Shown here: positions 1 to 6,858 of the stretch, in pieces | Numbering within the stretch: position 1 is the first letter of the stretch | How the letters are laid out: each line of letters starts with the position of its first letter | Assembly (NCBI GenBank): GCA_023269295.1 | Contig: JAHFTU010000014.1 | Span: 1 to 17,836 of the forward strand | Direction of reading: 5' to 3' | Length of the DNA: 17,836 nt | Origin: Candidatus Woesearchaeota archaeon | GTDB lineage: Archaea > Nanobdellota > Nanobdellia > Woesearchaeales > UBA10216 | Made by a program: the position numbers and the translations under genes | The notes under the pieces: model-generated | The model's input: the letters and a program-made list of their open reading frames with translations, nothing else | Told to the model about the DNA's origin: nothing | The model's database searches: none

Positions 1-853
1 ACAAATCAAGCAGCTGCAGCAGCGAGAGCGTGTTCTTAGGGCCGCCGCCGGTGTTGAAAACGCCGTGCTTAAGGCTGCTCTTCAGGAAGCGGTCATAGAG
101 CTCAACAAGGTCAGAAACAAACAAGACATCCCTCACCTGCTTGCCATCGCCGTAAATAGTCAGGGGCTTGCCCAGCAGCGCCGCAATTGCAAACCACGCA
201 ACCCAGCCCTGGTCCTCAACGCCAAGCTGCCTTGTGCCGTAAATGCAGCTCACCCTGAAAACCCCGGTCTTGAGACCGTAAATGTGGGCATAATCCTGCA
301 TGTAAAGGTCGCCGGTAAGCTTGGAAACTCCGTAAGGCGTGTGCTCGCAACGGTCAATGGAAAAATCCTCAGGAATGCCGGCCTTGTAAGCGGGCTCAAA
401 CTCGTAATGGTCATTCTTCGCAGAAACCCTGACCTTGTTAACGTTATCGCCGAAAACCTTGTTCGTTGAGCAATAGATTAATGAAGGATTCCTGCCTGAC
501 TTTCTCGCAGCCTCAAGGACATTGAAAGTGCCAAGGATGTTCACGCCAAAATCAGTCCTGGGGTCTGTGACAGAAGTTGTCACAGCAGTCTGGGCAGCCG
601 TGTGAAAGATAATGTCAGCGTCCCTGGCAGCAGAAGCAATCTCATCAGCCTTCCTAACGTCGCCCCTGATGAACTTCACGTTCCTGAACTGCTCAAGGAA
701 TTTCTTGTTGTGGTCAACGTGCTTGATGGGCTTTTTCAGAAGCTCAGACCTTGAAAGGTTGTCAAAAATAACAACATCATTCCCTTCTTTGGCATACCTT
801 TCAGCAATGTGGCTGCCGATAAAGCCAGCACCGCCTGTAACAAGAATCTTCAT
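1..853 (-). CDS. CDP-paratose/CDP-tyvelose 2-epimerase family protein, partial (C-terminus beyond the window)
   Basis: This extended SDR enzyme reads from ATG at 853 down to the window edge, giving 284 residues; the family is about 340 long, so roughly 60 C-terminal residues are missing. The N-terminal Rossmann motif TGGAGFIG is at 6-13 and the catalytic YGVSK has Tyr174 and Lys178. A stretch reading VEDQGWVAWF, followed by TIYGDGKQVRD, is typical of the CDP-tyvelose (CDP-paratose) 2-epimerases of the RfbE type, which invert C2 of a CDP-hexose through a 2-keto intermediate using bound NAD. A TATA box centred about 27 bases upstream suggests a leaderless mRNA. The gene points away from the rest of the locus but fits the rfbF/rfbG pair at 13004-14749. 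Family assignment is firm; whether the substrate is CDP-paratose, CDP-glucose or a methylated sugar is not known. Confidence 0.85.
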   Translation of the reverse strand, partial: MKILVTGGAGFIGSHIAERYAKEGNDVVIFDNLSRSELLKKPIKHVDHNKKFLEQFRNVKFIRGDVRKADEIASAARDADIIFHTAAQTAVTTSVTDPRTDFGVNILGTFNVLEAARKSGRNPSLIYCSTNKVFGDNVNKVRVSAKNDHYEFEPAYKAGIPEDFSIDRCEHTPYGVSKLTGDLYMQDYAHIYGLKTGVFRVSCIYGTRQLGVEDQGWVAWFAIAALLGKPLTIYGDGKQVRDVLFVSDLVELYDRFLKSSLKHGVFNTGGGPKNTLSLLQLLDL

Positions 854-875
854 GAGTGGCAGTCACAACCAGAGG

Positions 876-883
876 TATAAAAA
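876..883 (-). promoter_or_regulatory. TATA box for the 2-epimerase gene
   Basis: On the minus strand the box reads TTTTTATA. Its centre lies about 27 bases upstream of the ATG at 853, the distance expected between an archaeal TATA box and the transcription start. Transcription would therefore begin at or next to the start codon, with no room for a ribosome binding site. This is pattern recognition only. Confidence 0.55.
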
Positions 884-928
884 GTTTATTCAAACTGGAT
901 GCCGCATAAACATTCCGCCAAGACAGGG

Positions 929-955
929 AAATTTTGCAATTGCAAAGCAAAATTT
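929..955. repeat. Nested palindrome in the intergenic region
   Basis: A perfect 14-base palindrome, TTTGCAATTGCAAA, occupies 933-946. It lies inside a 9-base inverted repeat, AAATTTTGC at 929-937 and GCAAAATTT at 947-955. It sits upstream of the 2-epimerase promoter and downstream of the broken gene's stop. It could be an operator or a transcription-ending hairpin; nothing in the sequence decides between these. Confidence 0.5.
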
Positions 956-993
956 TGGATTGAGAAAGGCTTTTAACATCGAGCAGAGTTTCG

Positions 994-1327
994 TTACTTA
1001 ATTCTTAACATCTGTTTTAATTCTATCATATCCCTATCAGATAAGTGAATTTTCCAAAGCTCATTAACCAACCAAAGCCCGCTTTTCCTGATTTTTTCTT
1101 TTGGAGAAAACAAACCTAACCAAATTGGAGAGGGTTTACATTCATCACAAAGAGAAACTGTAGAGATAATTTTTGATTCAATTTCAAGTCTTTTATCTTT
1201 ATCATCAACTCTAAAAACGACAAAATAAAAAAGCCTTTGTCAATTGAATACAACCACAATCAGGCATGATAGGTTGTTGGACTTCTGGTGAGATGTCCAG
1301 TGGGGTGTTGTGCAGTTTTGGGCCATG
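994..1327 (-). pseudogene. Broken gene, two or more reading-frame shifts; unidentified conserved-looking small protein
   Basis: The minus strand holds a convincing but interrupted coding frame. From 1239 to the stop at 994-996 it encodes about 81 residues, including NWLGLFSPKEKIRKSGLW. From 1327 to 1233 a second frame reads HNTPLDISPEVQQPIMPDCG. Removing one base from the A6 run at 1227-1232 joins the two frames; counted from the ATG at 1267 this gives 90 residues. Removing one more from the T4 run at 1316-1319 would join it to an upstream open frame that could start at GTG 1391. The WLG/SPKEKIRKSGLW block reminds me of the C-terminal half of small GIY-YIG-related proteins, but I am not sure of that. 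The frameshifts lie in homopolymers, so sequencing error is an alternative to true decay. Confidence 0.5.
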
Positions 1328-1397
1328 TTAAGAGTGAGAACCCGGAAGGCTTCCGGCTACTCGCCGAGTATTTCCGAATTTCTGGCTTCACTGGACA
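1294..1397. repeat. Long inverted repeat enclosing alternative hairpins
   Basis: TGTCCAGTG at 1294-1302 and CACTGGACA at 1389-1397 are perfect reverse complements. Allowing G-U pairs in the plus-strand RNA, the stem extends to 13 pairs (1294-1306 with 1385-1397). Inside it, CCGGAAG (1342-1348) faces CTTCCGG (1350-1356), and ACTC at 1359-1362 can pair either with GAGT at 1332-1335 or with GAGT at 1366-1369. TGGACAG is repeated in tandem at 1392-1405. The region may encode a structured RNA, or it may be the decayed 5' part of the broken minus-strand gene. Together with the palindrome and the broken gene, this accounts for what I can see in the intergenic stretch 854-1457. Confidence 0.4.
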
Positions 1398-1417
1398 GTG
1401 GACAGATGCGCGTGAGG

Positions 1418-1425
1418 TATTTAAG
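1418..1425. promoter_or_regulatory. TATA-like box, orientation uncertain
   Basis: The plus strand reads TATTTAAG and the minus strand CTTAAATA, so it could serve either direction. On the plus strand it predicts a start site near 1448, about 10 bases upstream of the toxin-like gene at 1458. On the minus strand it predicts a start near 1395, just before a possible GTG start (1391) of the broken gene. Confidence 0.4.
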
Positions 1426-1457
1426 CGGGAAACTGCAGGCGCGTAAATGAAGCTAGC

Positions 1458-1748
1458 ATGGAACTCATCTTTGAGGTTAACGAGAAATCAGGTAGGAAGA
1501 TACACTTATCAAACGAAAGATGGGCGCATATCAATCAGGAGCACCCTGAAGTGGCTCCTTATCTGGAAGACATCAAAGACGCACTTACAAACCCGCTCAG
1601 AATTGTTCCGTACGAAGATGATAGTAATGTTAATTATTACTACCAATATTTCAAGGAAAGACGGCTTCGGTATCTACTCGTTGTCGTTAAGTATTTAAAT
1701 AACCACGGCTTTATCATTACTGCATATTTTGTGAGAAACATAAAATGA
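1458..1748 (+). CDS. Small PBECR2-like nuclease-fold protein, possible toxin
   Basis: The 96-residue product has the signature of a widespread family of small proteins that begin with a 'ERW.HI..EHPE' block: here IHLSNERWAHINQEHPEV is at about 15-32, followed by NVNYYYQYFK near 58-67 and a hydrophobic C-terminal strand, LLVVVKYL...GFIITAYFV. From memory this matches proteins annotated as PBECR2-type (phage, barnase, EndoU, colicin, RelE-like) nuclease-fold domains; the candidate catalytic residues would be the His of HI and of EHPE. The start at 1458 follows a TATA-like box. An overlapping frame from 1447 is a shadow: it lacks family features. The stop overlaps the next gene's start (ATGA at 1745-1748), so the two are translated together, as in toxin-antitoxin pairs. 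RNase activity is inference. Confidence 0.6.
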   Translation: MELIFEVNEKSGRKIHLSNERWAHINQEHPEVAPYLEDIKDALTNPLRIVPYEDDSNVNYYYQYFKERRLRYLLVVVKYLNNHGFIITAYFVRNIK

Positions 1749-1975
1749 AAGAGCGTATGCGAGTCTATTACGATGAGGAAGGGGATTTCCTGGAAATCTC
1801 AACAGGCAAACCAACACAGTGCTATGCCACAGAAGTAGAGCCTGGAGTTTTTATAAGAAAGGATGAGAAAACAGAAGAAGTGAAAAGCGTTGGAATTCTT
1901 GGGTTCAAGAAACGCTCAAAACCACTGAAAGACATTGAAATGAACCTTCCTGTTAAGGTCACTTTCTCCATGTAA
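1745..1975 (+). CDS. DUF2283 family small protein, possible antitoxin
   Basis: The 76-residue product begins with RVYYDEEGDFLEISTG, matching the DUF2283 pattern (a 'YDEEADALYI' N-terminus, then a charged 'D.DE...V.GIEIL' strand; here IRKDEKTEEVKSVGILG). Proteins of this family are small, have no known enzymatic activity and often sit next to small toxin-like genes. It overlaps the upstream nuclease-fold gene by four bases (ATGA), which implies coupled translation and a matched partner. The role as antitoxin is inferred from this arrangement, not from a DNA-binding motif, since none is visible. The C-terminal 20 residues are basic then hydrophobic. Confidence 0.65.
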   Translation: MKERMRVYYDEEGDFLEISTGKPTQCYATEVEPGVFIRKDEKTEEVKSVGILGFKKRSKPLKDIEMNLPVKVTFSM

Positions 1976-1988
1976 TAAACGAGTACTT

Positions 1989-2162
1989 ATGGCAACCGTG
2001 CAGGACTTTATCAGGGAAATGCTAAGAGAGAAGCTATTTGAACGGGAAAACATCAGCGGGCTGAACACCTATAAGGCAAGCGAAGCATCACTTGCCAAAA
2101 ACTGGCTGAGAAAAGAGGAGGGCAAGGCATGGGAACACTTGCAAATGAGAGACGATTTCTGA
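1989..2162 (+). CDS. Small antitoxin-like protein (57 aa)
   Basis: The frame ATG 1989 to TGA 2160-2162 encodes 57 residues. It has a charged, probably helical N-terminus (DFIREMLREKLFEREN) and a C-terminal block SLAKNWLRKEEGKAWEHL. A tail of the type 'LW..EEDEAW..L' is common in small archaeal antitoxins that partner PIN-domain or other toxins, where it clasps the toxin. It starts 13 bases after the DUF2283 gene and ends 6 bases before the convergent GT-C gene, so it probably belongs to the same small operon. No PIN toxin is adjacent. The 30-residue peptide at 11846 shares the tail motif. Coding status is likely but not certain because of its small size. Confidence 0.55.
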   Translation: MATVQDFIREMLREKLFERENISGLNTYKASEASLAKNWLRKEEGKAWEHLQMRDDF

Positions 2163-2168
2163 CTAAAA

Positions 2169-4343
2169 TTAGTTTGCCCTAAAGAAAACAGCTGCCTCGC
2201 CCTGACTTGCAATGGTGAAAAGCTTTGAAGCGCCCATATCGTTGATGAGGCGCACGGTCTGGTTAAGGCCAAAGCCCCTGGCCTCAATGCCTCCAATCAC
2301 AGCATACTCGTAACTGTTGCTTTTCATGAAATCATAAAGCTCGGGAGCAGTTACGTTGGAAAAGCGCACCTTCATGTCGTGGTCTTCCTTGCACCAGCCG
2401 CAGGAGTACGAGCCGTAAGCAATCACCTGGTCAGGATTGGAGAATGTAAACACCCTGGTGTTCGGAGGCAAAGTCCTGAGCCATTCATAAGCTACCAGCT
2501 CGCTTTGTACAGGGCAGCCAGAGAAAGGCTCGCGCACAATGCTGCCACCCCAGAATGCGCCAGCAGGCCAGCAGGCAGTGTTCACATCATACTTCTGCTT
2601 TGCCGAAGTGAAAAACACTCCGGAAACAACCAAGACAATAAGCGCAATCTTAACTCCTGTTGCTACCGCCTTGTCAAGCCTGAACACGCTTATTGCACCG
2701 AGAAGCGCGAAAAAGCCCTCTGCCGCCATAATGGCAAACGGAACTGCAAGAATCATCCAGAAGCGGAAAGCAAAGAGCCCAACCGGAAGGCTGAATGTCT
2801 TGCTGTTGACTCCCAAGTAGGCAAAAAGAAGCCAGCCAAGGGTTACGCTCAACCAAAATAAGTGCTGCTGTTTCTCGCTGTTGCTGCGTTCTCCGTAAAT
2901 TGCGAGCAGGGACAAGATGAAGGCTGCAAGAATAATTGACAGGACAATTTGCAATGCATTCAAGCCAAGCGGGAACAGTGTAATCACAAAACACAGCAGA
3001 AGAACTATTGGAACTGATAATTTGCGCCTGGGAACAGCAGATGCAAAACTTAAAATTACTGCAGCCAGCCCTGCAAAAACCAGAAGCGAGGCAACAGTCC
3101 CAAACCCAATGGGGTTGTTAATCATGTTTGCGCTGTGAGCTGCCACAAAATCCTGGAACGAATAAGCCCTTGTGGCAGTGCCGCCCTCTGCGTTGAGTGC
3201 CCTTGGGATAATGGCAAGGATTTTTGTTACAATGTTACTAGAGCTTTTTATAGCCTCAGTCGCTGCTTCAGGACCACCCCTAAACCCGCCTTTGGTAAGC
3301 GAGGCAAAAGCCTTCAGCTTAAAAGCCCACCAGAACAGCGAAAGGGCAGCGCCAAAAACAACGGCCCTGACGTAATTGAAGTTCTGCTGAAGCCAAGACT
3401 TCTCAGCATCGGGAAAAACCCGATGCGTAGAGACAACTTTTGTTGTCTCTATTTCTGAAACAAACGAGGAAAACAGCCTTATGCCAACATAAATCCCAAC
3501 CATAGATGCCAGCTTGACAGCATGAGTGGGGTGGGAAAGCAGGACCGAGGCAAAGCAAACCGCAGCAACAACCCACCACCGCTTGTCGTGCTTAATCATC
3601 TCGAGGGCATACATTGCCTGGAAGAAAACCGCCATTGCAAGCGCTGGCGCCCAAATAAAGTGGCTCAGGTAAGCCGGGACAGACGCAAGCACAAAAGTCG
3701 CGAACAATGCCTTGCTGCGGCTGCCGATGAACTCCTTTGCAAAAAAGTAAAAGAAAATCAGGCTAAGCGAAATTAGAAGCGCGTTGAAGAACTTTATGGT
3801 CCAGTAAATCGAGCTTGAGGTCTGGTGCAGGATGCCAAACATCATGTCATACCCTGGCGGGTAAGGGTCCATGTACTGGAAGTTAAGGTAAGGTGAATCA
3901 GAAGTTGTCTTAACAACAGAGACATAAGTTGCCGCCGAGGCATGCCCCCACGGGTCGTCATCCTCAAGGTAAGGATAATGGAACGCCCCTGACTCATACA
4001 TGAAAAAGGAAACGCAAAAGATGAGCAGCAGGGCAAGGATGTTGAGGTTTGAAACTGTCAGTTTCAGCGCCAGTTTCGGCAGGCTCCTGTGGCTTTTTTT
4101 GAAAACAACGCAGTACAGGGGCACGGCAAGGGAGGCAGCAAGGAAAATGCGGTAATCAAGAGGAATGTGCAGCGCGTTCAGAACTATGCCTAGCACGATA
4201 AATGCTGAAAGCCCAAAGCCAATCCGCATTAGATGGCGCTCAAGGAAGCTGTCGCTCTCACGGACAAAGCGCGTAAGAGTAAAGCCCAGCCCCTTTACGT
4301 ACACGAAAAAGAGGATAATGGTAAGCAAGGACATTGACGACAT
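2169..4343 (-). CDS. GT-C fold membrane glycosyltransferase, STT3/AglB-like architecture
   Basis: This 724-residue multi-pass membrane protein has an N-terminal membrane half, an outer loop with EDDDPWGH at 127-134, and then many more helices to about residue 610. An acidic pair followed by P-W/Y and H in the first large external loop is the metal and lipid-phosphosugar site of GT-C enzymes, including archaeal oligosaccharyltransferases. The last ~110 residues are soluble and begin like an AglB C-terminal domain (YEWLRTLPPNTRVF), but the WWDYG acceptor motif is absent; a GWCKEDHD stretch stands in that place. It is therefore a GT-C glycosyltransferase rather than a proven OST. I chose ATG 4343 rather than the upstream ATG 4478 because a TATA box sits about 27 bases before it and the extra 45 residues would overlap the divergent gene. 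A pair of palindromes lies inside it (3406-3451). Confidence 0.7.
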   Translation of the reverse strand: MSSMSLLTIILFFVYVKGLGFTLTRFVRESDSFLERHLMRIGFGLSAFIVLGIVLNALHIPLDYRIFLAASLAVPLYCVVFKKSHRSLPKLALKLTVSNLNILALLLIFCVSFFMYESGAFHYPYLEDDDPWGHASAATYVSVVKTTSDSPYLNFQYMDPYPPGYDMMFGILHQTSSSIYWTIKFFNALLISLSLIFFYFFAKEFIGSRSKALFATFVLASVPAYLSHFIWAPALAMAVFFQAMYALEMIKHDKRWWVVAAVCFASVLLSHPTHAVKLASMVGIYVGIRLFSSFVSEIETTKVVSTHRVFPDAEKSWLQQNFNYVRAVVFGAALSLFWWAFKLKAFASLTKGGFRGGPEAATEAIKSSSNIVTKILAIIPRALNAEGGTATRAYSFQDFVAAHSANMINNPIGFGTVASLLVFAGLAAVILSFASAVPRRKLSVPIVLLLCFVITLFPLGLNALQIVLSIILAAFILSLLAIYGERSNSEKQQHLFWLSVTLGWLLFAYLGVNSKTFSLPVGLFAFRFWMILAVPFAIMAAEGFFALLGAISVFRLDKAVATGVKIALIVLVVSGVFFTSAKQKYDVNTACWPAGAFWGGSIVREPFSGCPVQSELVAYEWLRTLPPNTRVFTFSNPDQVIAYGSYSCGWCKEDHDMKVRFSNVTAPELYDFMKSNSYEYAVIGGIEARGFGLNQTVRLINDMGASKLFTIASQGEAAVFFRAN
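3406..3451. repeat. Two tandem perfect hairpins inside the GT-C gene
   Basis: GCATCGGG (3406-3413) and CCCGATGC (3419-3426) form an 8-base stem with a 5-base loop. One base later, TAGAGACAAC (3428-3437) and GTTGTCTCTA (3442-3451) form a perfect 10-base stem with a 4-base loop. The stretch encodes about residues 298-313, a charged segment (TTKVVSTHRVFPDAEK) in a loop between hydrophobic helices, so it is in frame and tolerated. It looks like an inserted palindromic element rather than ordinary coding sequence. Confidence 0.7.
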
Positions 4344-4366
4344 TGGGTGGGAAGCGGCTGCTGAGA

Positions 4367-4374
4367 TATATAAA
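4367..4374 (-). promoter_or_regulatory. TATA box for the minus-strand GT-C gene
   Basis: The minus strand reads TTTATATA, centred 27-28 bases upstream of ATG 4343. This predicts a leaderless mRNA and supports the choice of that start. The plus strand here also reads TATATAAA, but the plus-strand gene has a better-placed box of its own. Confidence 0.6.
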
Positions 4375-4398
4375 TTTATTTGACTAAACTGAGGAAAG

Positions 4399-4406
4399 TT
4401 TAAAAG
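4399..4406 (+). promoter_or_regulatory. TATA box for the plus-strand YfhO-like gene
   Basis: TTTAAAAG is preceded by a purine-rich GAGGAAAG that would suit a TFB recognition element. Its centre lies 26-27 bases before ATG 4429, so this mRNA should also be leaderless. The two divergent starts are only 85 bases apart, so both genes could respond to one regulator. Confidence 0.6.
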
Positions 4407-4428
4407 CACCGGCAGAAACCACTGCGGC

Positions 4429-6819
4429 ATGCACGGCGGGGATGTTGGGGATGAGAGTCCAGTGGCCAGGCTGGCCAAGCCTGCAACTGCAATATTGCTG
4501 GCAGCCCTTGTTGTCGCATTTGTTGCGCTCCAGCTGCAAACAATACCTGCCGCAAAAGGATGCCTTTTTGAAAAGGCTGCAGGAGGCGCCGGGCTGGGGG
4601 CTCTGGCGCACTGCTTCAGCGCAAAAACAATCTGGCCTGTGATGATGCTGTTCCAGGCAGCGCTTTTCCTTGCATTAATCGAGGCCTTTTATGGCAGCCT
4701 CAGCGAACTGTTTGAAACTGTACTTGCCAGCGACAAGAAAACTATTTTTATTTTGGCAGCAGCTGTTGCTGTGCTCACGACTTTTTACATTGCAAGGGGC
4801 GACGTGCTGCTGGGCGATGCCTACCTGTTCCATCCTGCTGCACAGATATTCAAGGACGCAGCGGCCCAGGGAATACCTCACCACACGTTCTATTGGTACG
4901 GCGGAAGCGCACATTTTGAATACTACGGGCAGCTTTATTTCGCTTTGGCGGCGGCTGCGGATGCTGTTTTCAGGGACATGAATTTCACTCTCAAGATAAT
5001 CAACTGGATGCTGCACATTGCGGCTGCAGTTGCGGTTTACCTCCTTGCGCTTGAGCTGACAAAGTCCAAAAAAGCCTCGTTTGTCGCAGCAATAGCGTAT
5101 TCGGTCAGTTACGAGCACATTGCGAGGATAATGCTGAATGGCAGGCTCACGAATTCGCTAACGTACGTTTTATTGCCGCTGCTGCTATTGTTGATAGAAA
5201 AATGCGTTAGGGAAAAAACAAGCAAGACTGCTGCCGTAACTGGGCTGTCCTTGACTGCTGCTGCCCTTTTCCTGAACAACCCCGGAGACGGGATTTTCGC
5301 CCTCATAATAGCGGCAATTTATGCAGGATTGAGGATTTTGCAGACAAAGCAGCCCCAGCTTTTGAAAACAGCTGCAATCGCTGCGGCATTCTTCCTGCTC
5401 CTTACAAGCTTCTGGGCAGTGCCGTTCGTACTTGAAAAGGCGACAGTAAATGCAGGCGCAAGGGTAGGCCAGCTCACCAGCATAAACTTCTGGCCCGGGC
5501 TCCTGAAAGAAATGGTCAGCTTCCCGGGACAGAGAGGCATAGCACCAGTTTATTATTTAGGCATAGCGCAGATTCTCCTTGCAGCGATTGCCGTCTTTAA
5601 TATAATGAAGAACAGGAAAAACAAAGCCCTTGTAGCTGTGGCTGTGGCTGCAGCAATAACCCTCTTGCTAATCATAATCCAGTCACCAAGGTATGCGCCC
5701 GCATTAGTGCTGGCTTTGGCAGTGCTGGCCGGGATTGGAAGCCAGCTTTTAACAGCAGGCATAATGGCAAAAATAAGGGGCGTAAAGCTGCTGAAATTCA
5801 TTACAGCAGAACAGATTTTCCTGCTGCTAATGGCCCTGATTATTCTTGACTCCGCAGCAGCGCTACTGCAGCCCTACTATCCTGACTTTTCAGCAGAAAA
5901 GCAATTCCTGTCCGAAAAAATACCCACAGGGACAGGGTTCAGGACAATTGACCTGCAAAGTGACAGGAGGACCTTTTACCCATCACTTACATACTTGGCC
6001 ACAAGGACAGAATCTGTGTTGGGCTCAATCCTTGAAGGGGCGCCAAAGAGCGATAACTATGCTGCTGCGATTGTGACAAGGGCTGCCAAGGAGTATTACG
6101 ACGATGGCACAAACTTTTCCCGGGAAACTTTGGACGGGCTCTACCTGCTTAATGTAAAGTATGCTGTCCTGCACCCAGAGCAAATAGGCAGCAACCCCGG
6201 AAGCGGCAGGAATTACAGGGCTGCTCTGGGACTTGAGAAACGGGCAGTCGTGCTGCAGCTTGAAAACAGCCCTGTGATAGCGTCAGAAAAGATAGGGCGA
6301 TACAGCAACAGCGAGCTGGAGAAAGAGGAAAACTACTTCCTTCGCACAAAGTTTGAAACACGAGGGATAAATTACAGGATCACTGACGAAATAACTAAGC
6401 TGATGAAGATAAACAGGGAAAAAGCCACGGCGGATGAGATATTGATAAAAGGCTTTGTGGACTTTGAAATGATAAATCAAAGTAATAATGGCAGCAGCGA
6501 TATTGAATTAAAAGTAGTTGCTGTTGAAACAAAGCACGCAAAGGTAAAATTAGTGGTGTCTCAAAACCAAGACGCATACCTGCAGCTGAGCTATGCCGCA
6601 AGCCCTGAAATAAGCGTGCTAGTTGATGGCGTAAAGGTGAATTACTACACAACTGCTGTTGAAACAATGGCAATAAGAACAACCAAAGGAGAGCACACGA
6701 TAGAAATAATAGCGAAGCCATCAAAGCTACGGGAGACCTTATTCATAGTTGCTGCCGCAACTGCCGCGCTGCTGGCTGGGGCGCTACTGCTGGCTAAAAA
6801 CAGAACACAAAATTTTTAA
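4429..6819 (+). CDS. YfhO/PTPS-related-domain GT-C type membrane protein
   Basis: This is a 796-residue multi-pass membrane protein. The external loop after the third helix carries GDVLLGDAYLFH at 124-135 and then TFYWYGGSAHFEYYGQLYF at 153-171. This 'D...H, W..GG..F.YY' arrangement is typical of the membrane family mislabelled '6-pyruvoyl-tetrahydropterin synthase-related' and of YfhO-like proteins, which are GT-C-fold glycosyltransferases that transfer sugars from lipid carriers outside the cell. About 12 hydrophobic segments follow, then a soluble beta-rich domain (from about residue 500 to 760) with the YfhO-type ending ISVLVDGVKV...GEHTIEII and a last membrane helix. The product is alanine-rich. 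It is divergent from the STT3-like gene, and both probably act on the glycan built by the genes downstream. Donor and acceptor cannot be read from the sequence. Confidence 0.7.
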   Translation: MHGGDVGDESPVARLAKPATAILLAALVVAFVALQLQTIPAAKGCLFEKAAGGAGLGALAHCFSAKTIWPVMMLFQAALFLALIEAFYGSLSELFETVLASDKKTIFILAAAVAVLTTFYIARGDVLLGDAYLFHPAAQIFKDAAAQGIPHHTFYWYGGSAHFEYYGQLYFALAAAADAVFRDMNFTLKIINWMLHIAAAVAVYLLALELTKSKKASFVAAIAYSVSYEHIARIMLNGRLTNSLTYVLLPLLLLLIEKCVREKTSKTAAVTGLSLTAAALFLNNPGDGIFALIIAAIYAGLRILQTKQPQLLKTAAIAAAFFLLLTSFWAVPFVLEKATVNAGARVGQLTSINFWPGLLKEMVSFPGQRGIAPVYYLGIAQILLAAIAVFNIMKNRKNKALVAVAVAAAITLLLIIIQSPRYAPALVLALAVLAGIGSQLLTAGIMAKIRGVKLLKFITAEQIFLLLMALIILDSAAALLQPYYPDFSAEKQFLSEKIPTGTGFRTIDLQSDRRTFYPSLTYLATRTESVLGSILEGAPKSDNYAAAIVTRAAKEYYDDGTNFSRETLDGLYLLNVKYAVLHPEQIGSNPGSGRNYRAALGLEKRAVVLQLENSPVIASEKIGRYSNSELEKEENYFLRTKFETRGINYRITDEITKLMKINREKATADEILIKGFVDFEMINQSNNGSSDIELKVVAVETKHAKVKLVVSQNQDAYLQLSYAASPEISVLVDGVKVNYYTTAVETMAIRTTKGEHTIEIIAKPSKLRETLFIVAAATAALLAGALLLAKNRTQNF

Positions 6820-6820
6820 G
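6811..6820 (+). promoter_or_regulatory. Possible TATA box for the dehydrogenase operon
   Basis: AATTTTTAAG overlaps the stop codon of the preceding gene. It predicts a start near 6842, just before a GGGGGA at 6843-6848 that could act as ribosome binding site for ATG 6859. The operon could equally be read through from the 4429 promoter. Confidence 0.3.
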
Positions 6821-6858
6821 CATCGCAGAAGTGGCGAAAGAAGGGGGAAGAATTGAAC

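Noticed and set aside
612..1001. A 129-residue plus-strand frame
   Set aside because: Its first part is antisense to the 2-epimerase, and the remainder is A/T-rich intergenic sequence with palindromes.
1447..1698. An 83-residue frame starting at ATG 1447
   Set aside because: It overlaps the 1458 gene in a different frame and has no protein-family resemblance, whereas the 1458 frame has.
2169..4343. Calling the minus-strand GT-C gene a canonical oligosaccharyltransferase (aglB)
   Set aside because: The WWDYG motif is missing, so only GT-C membership is supported.
4344..4478. N-terminal extension of the minus-strand GT-C protein
   Set aside because: It would run across both divergent promoters and into the start of the opposite gene; ATG 4343 fits the promoter and the first membrane helix.
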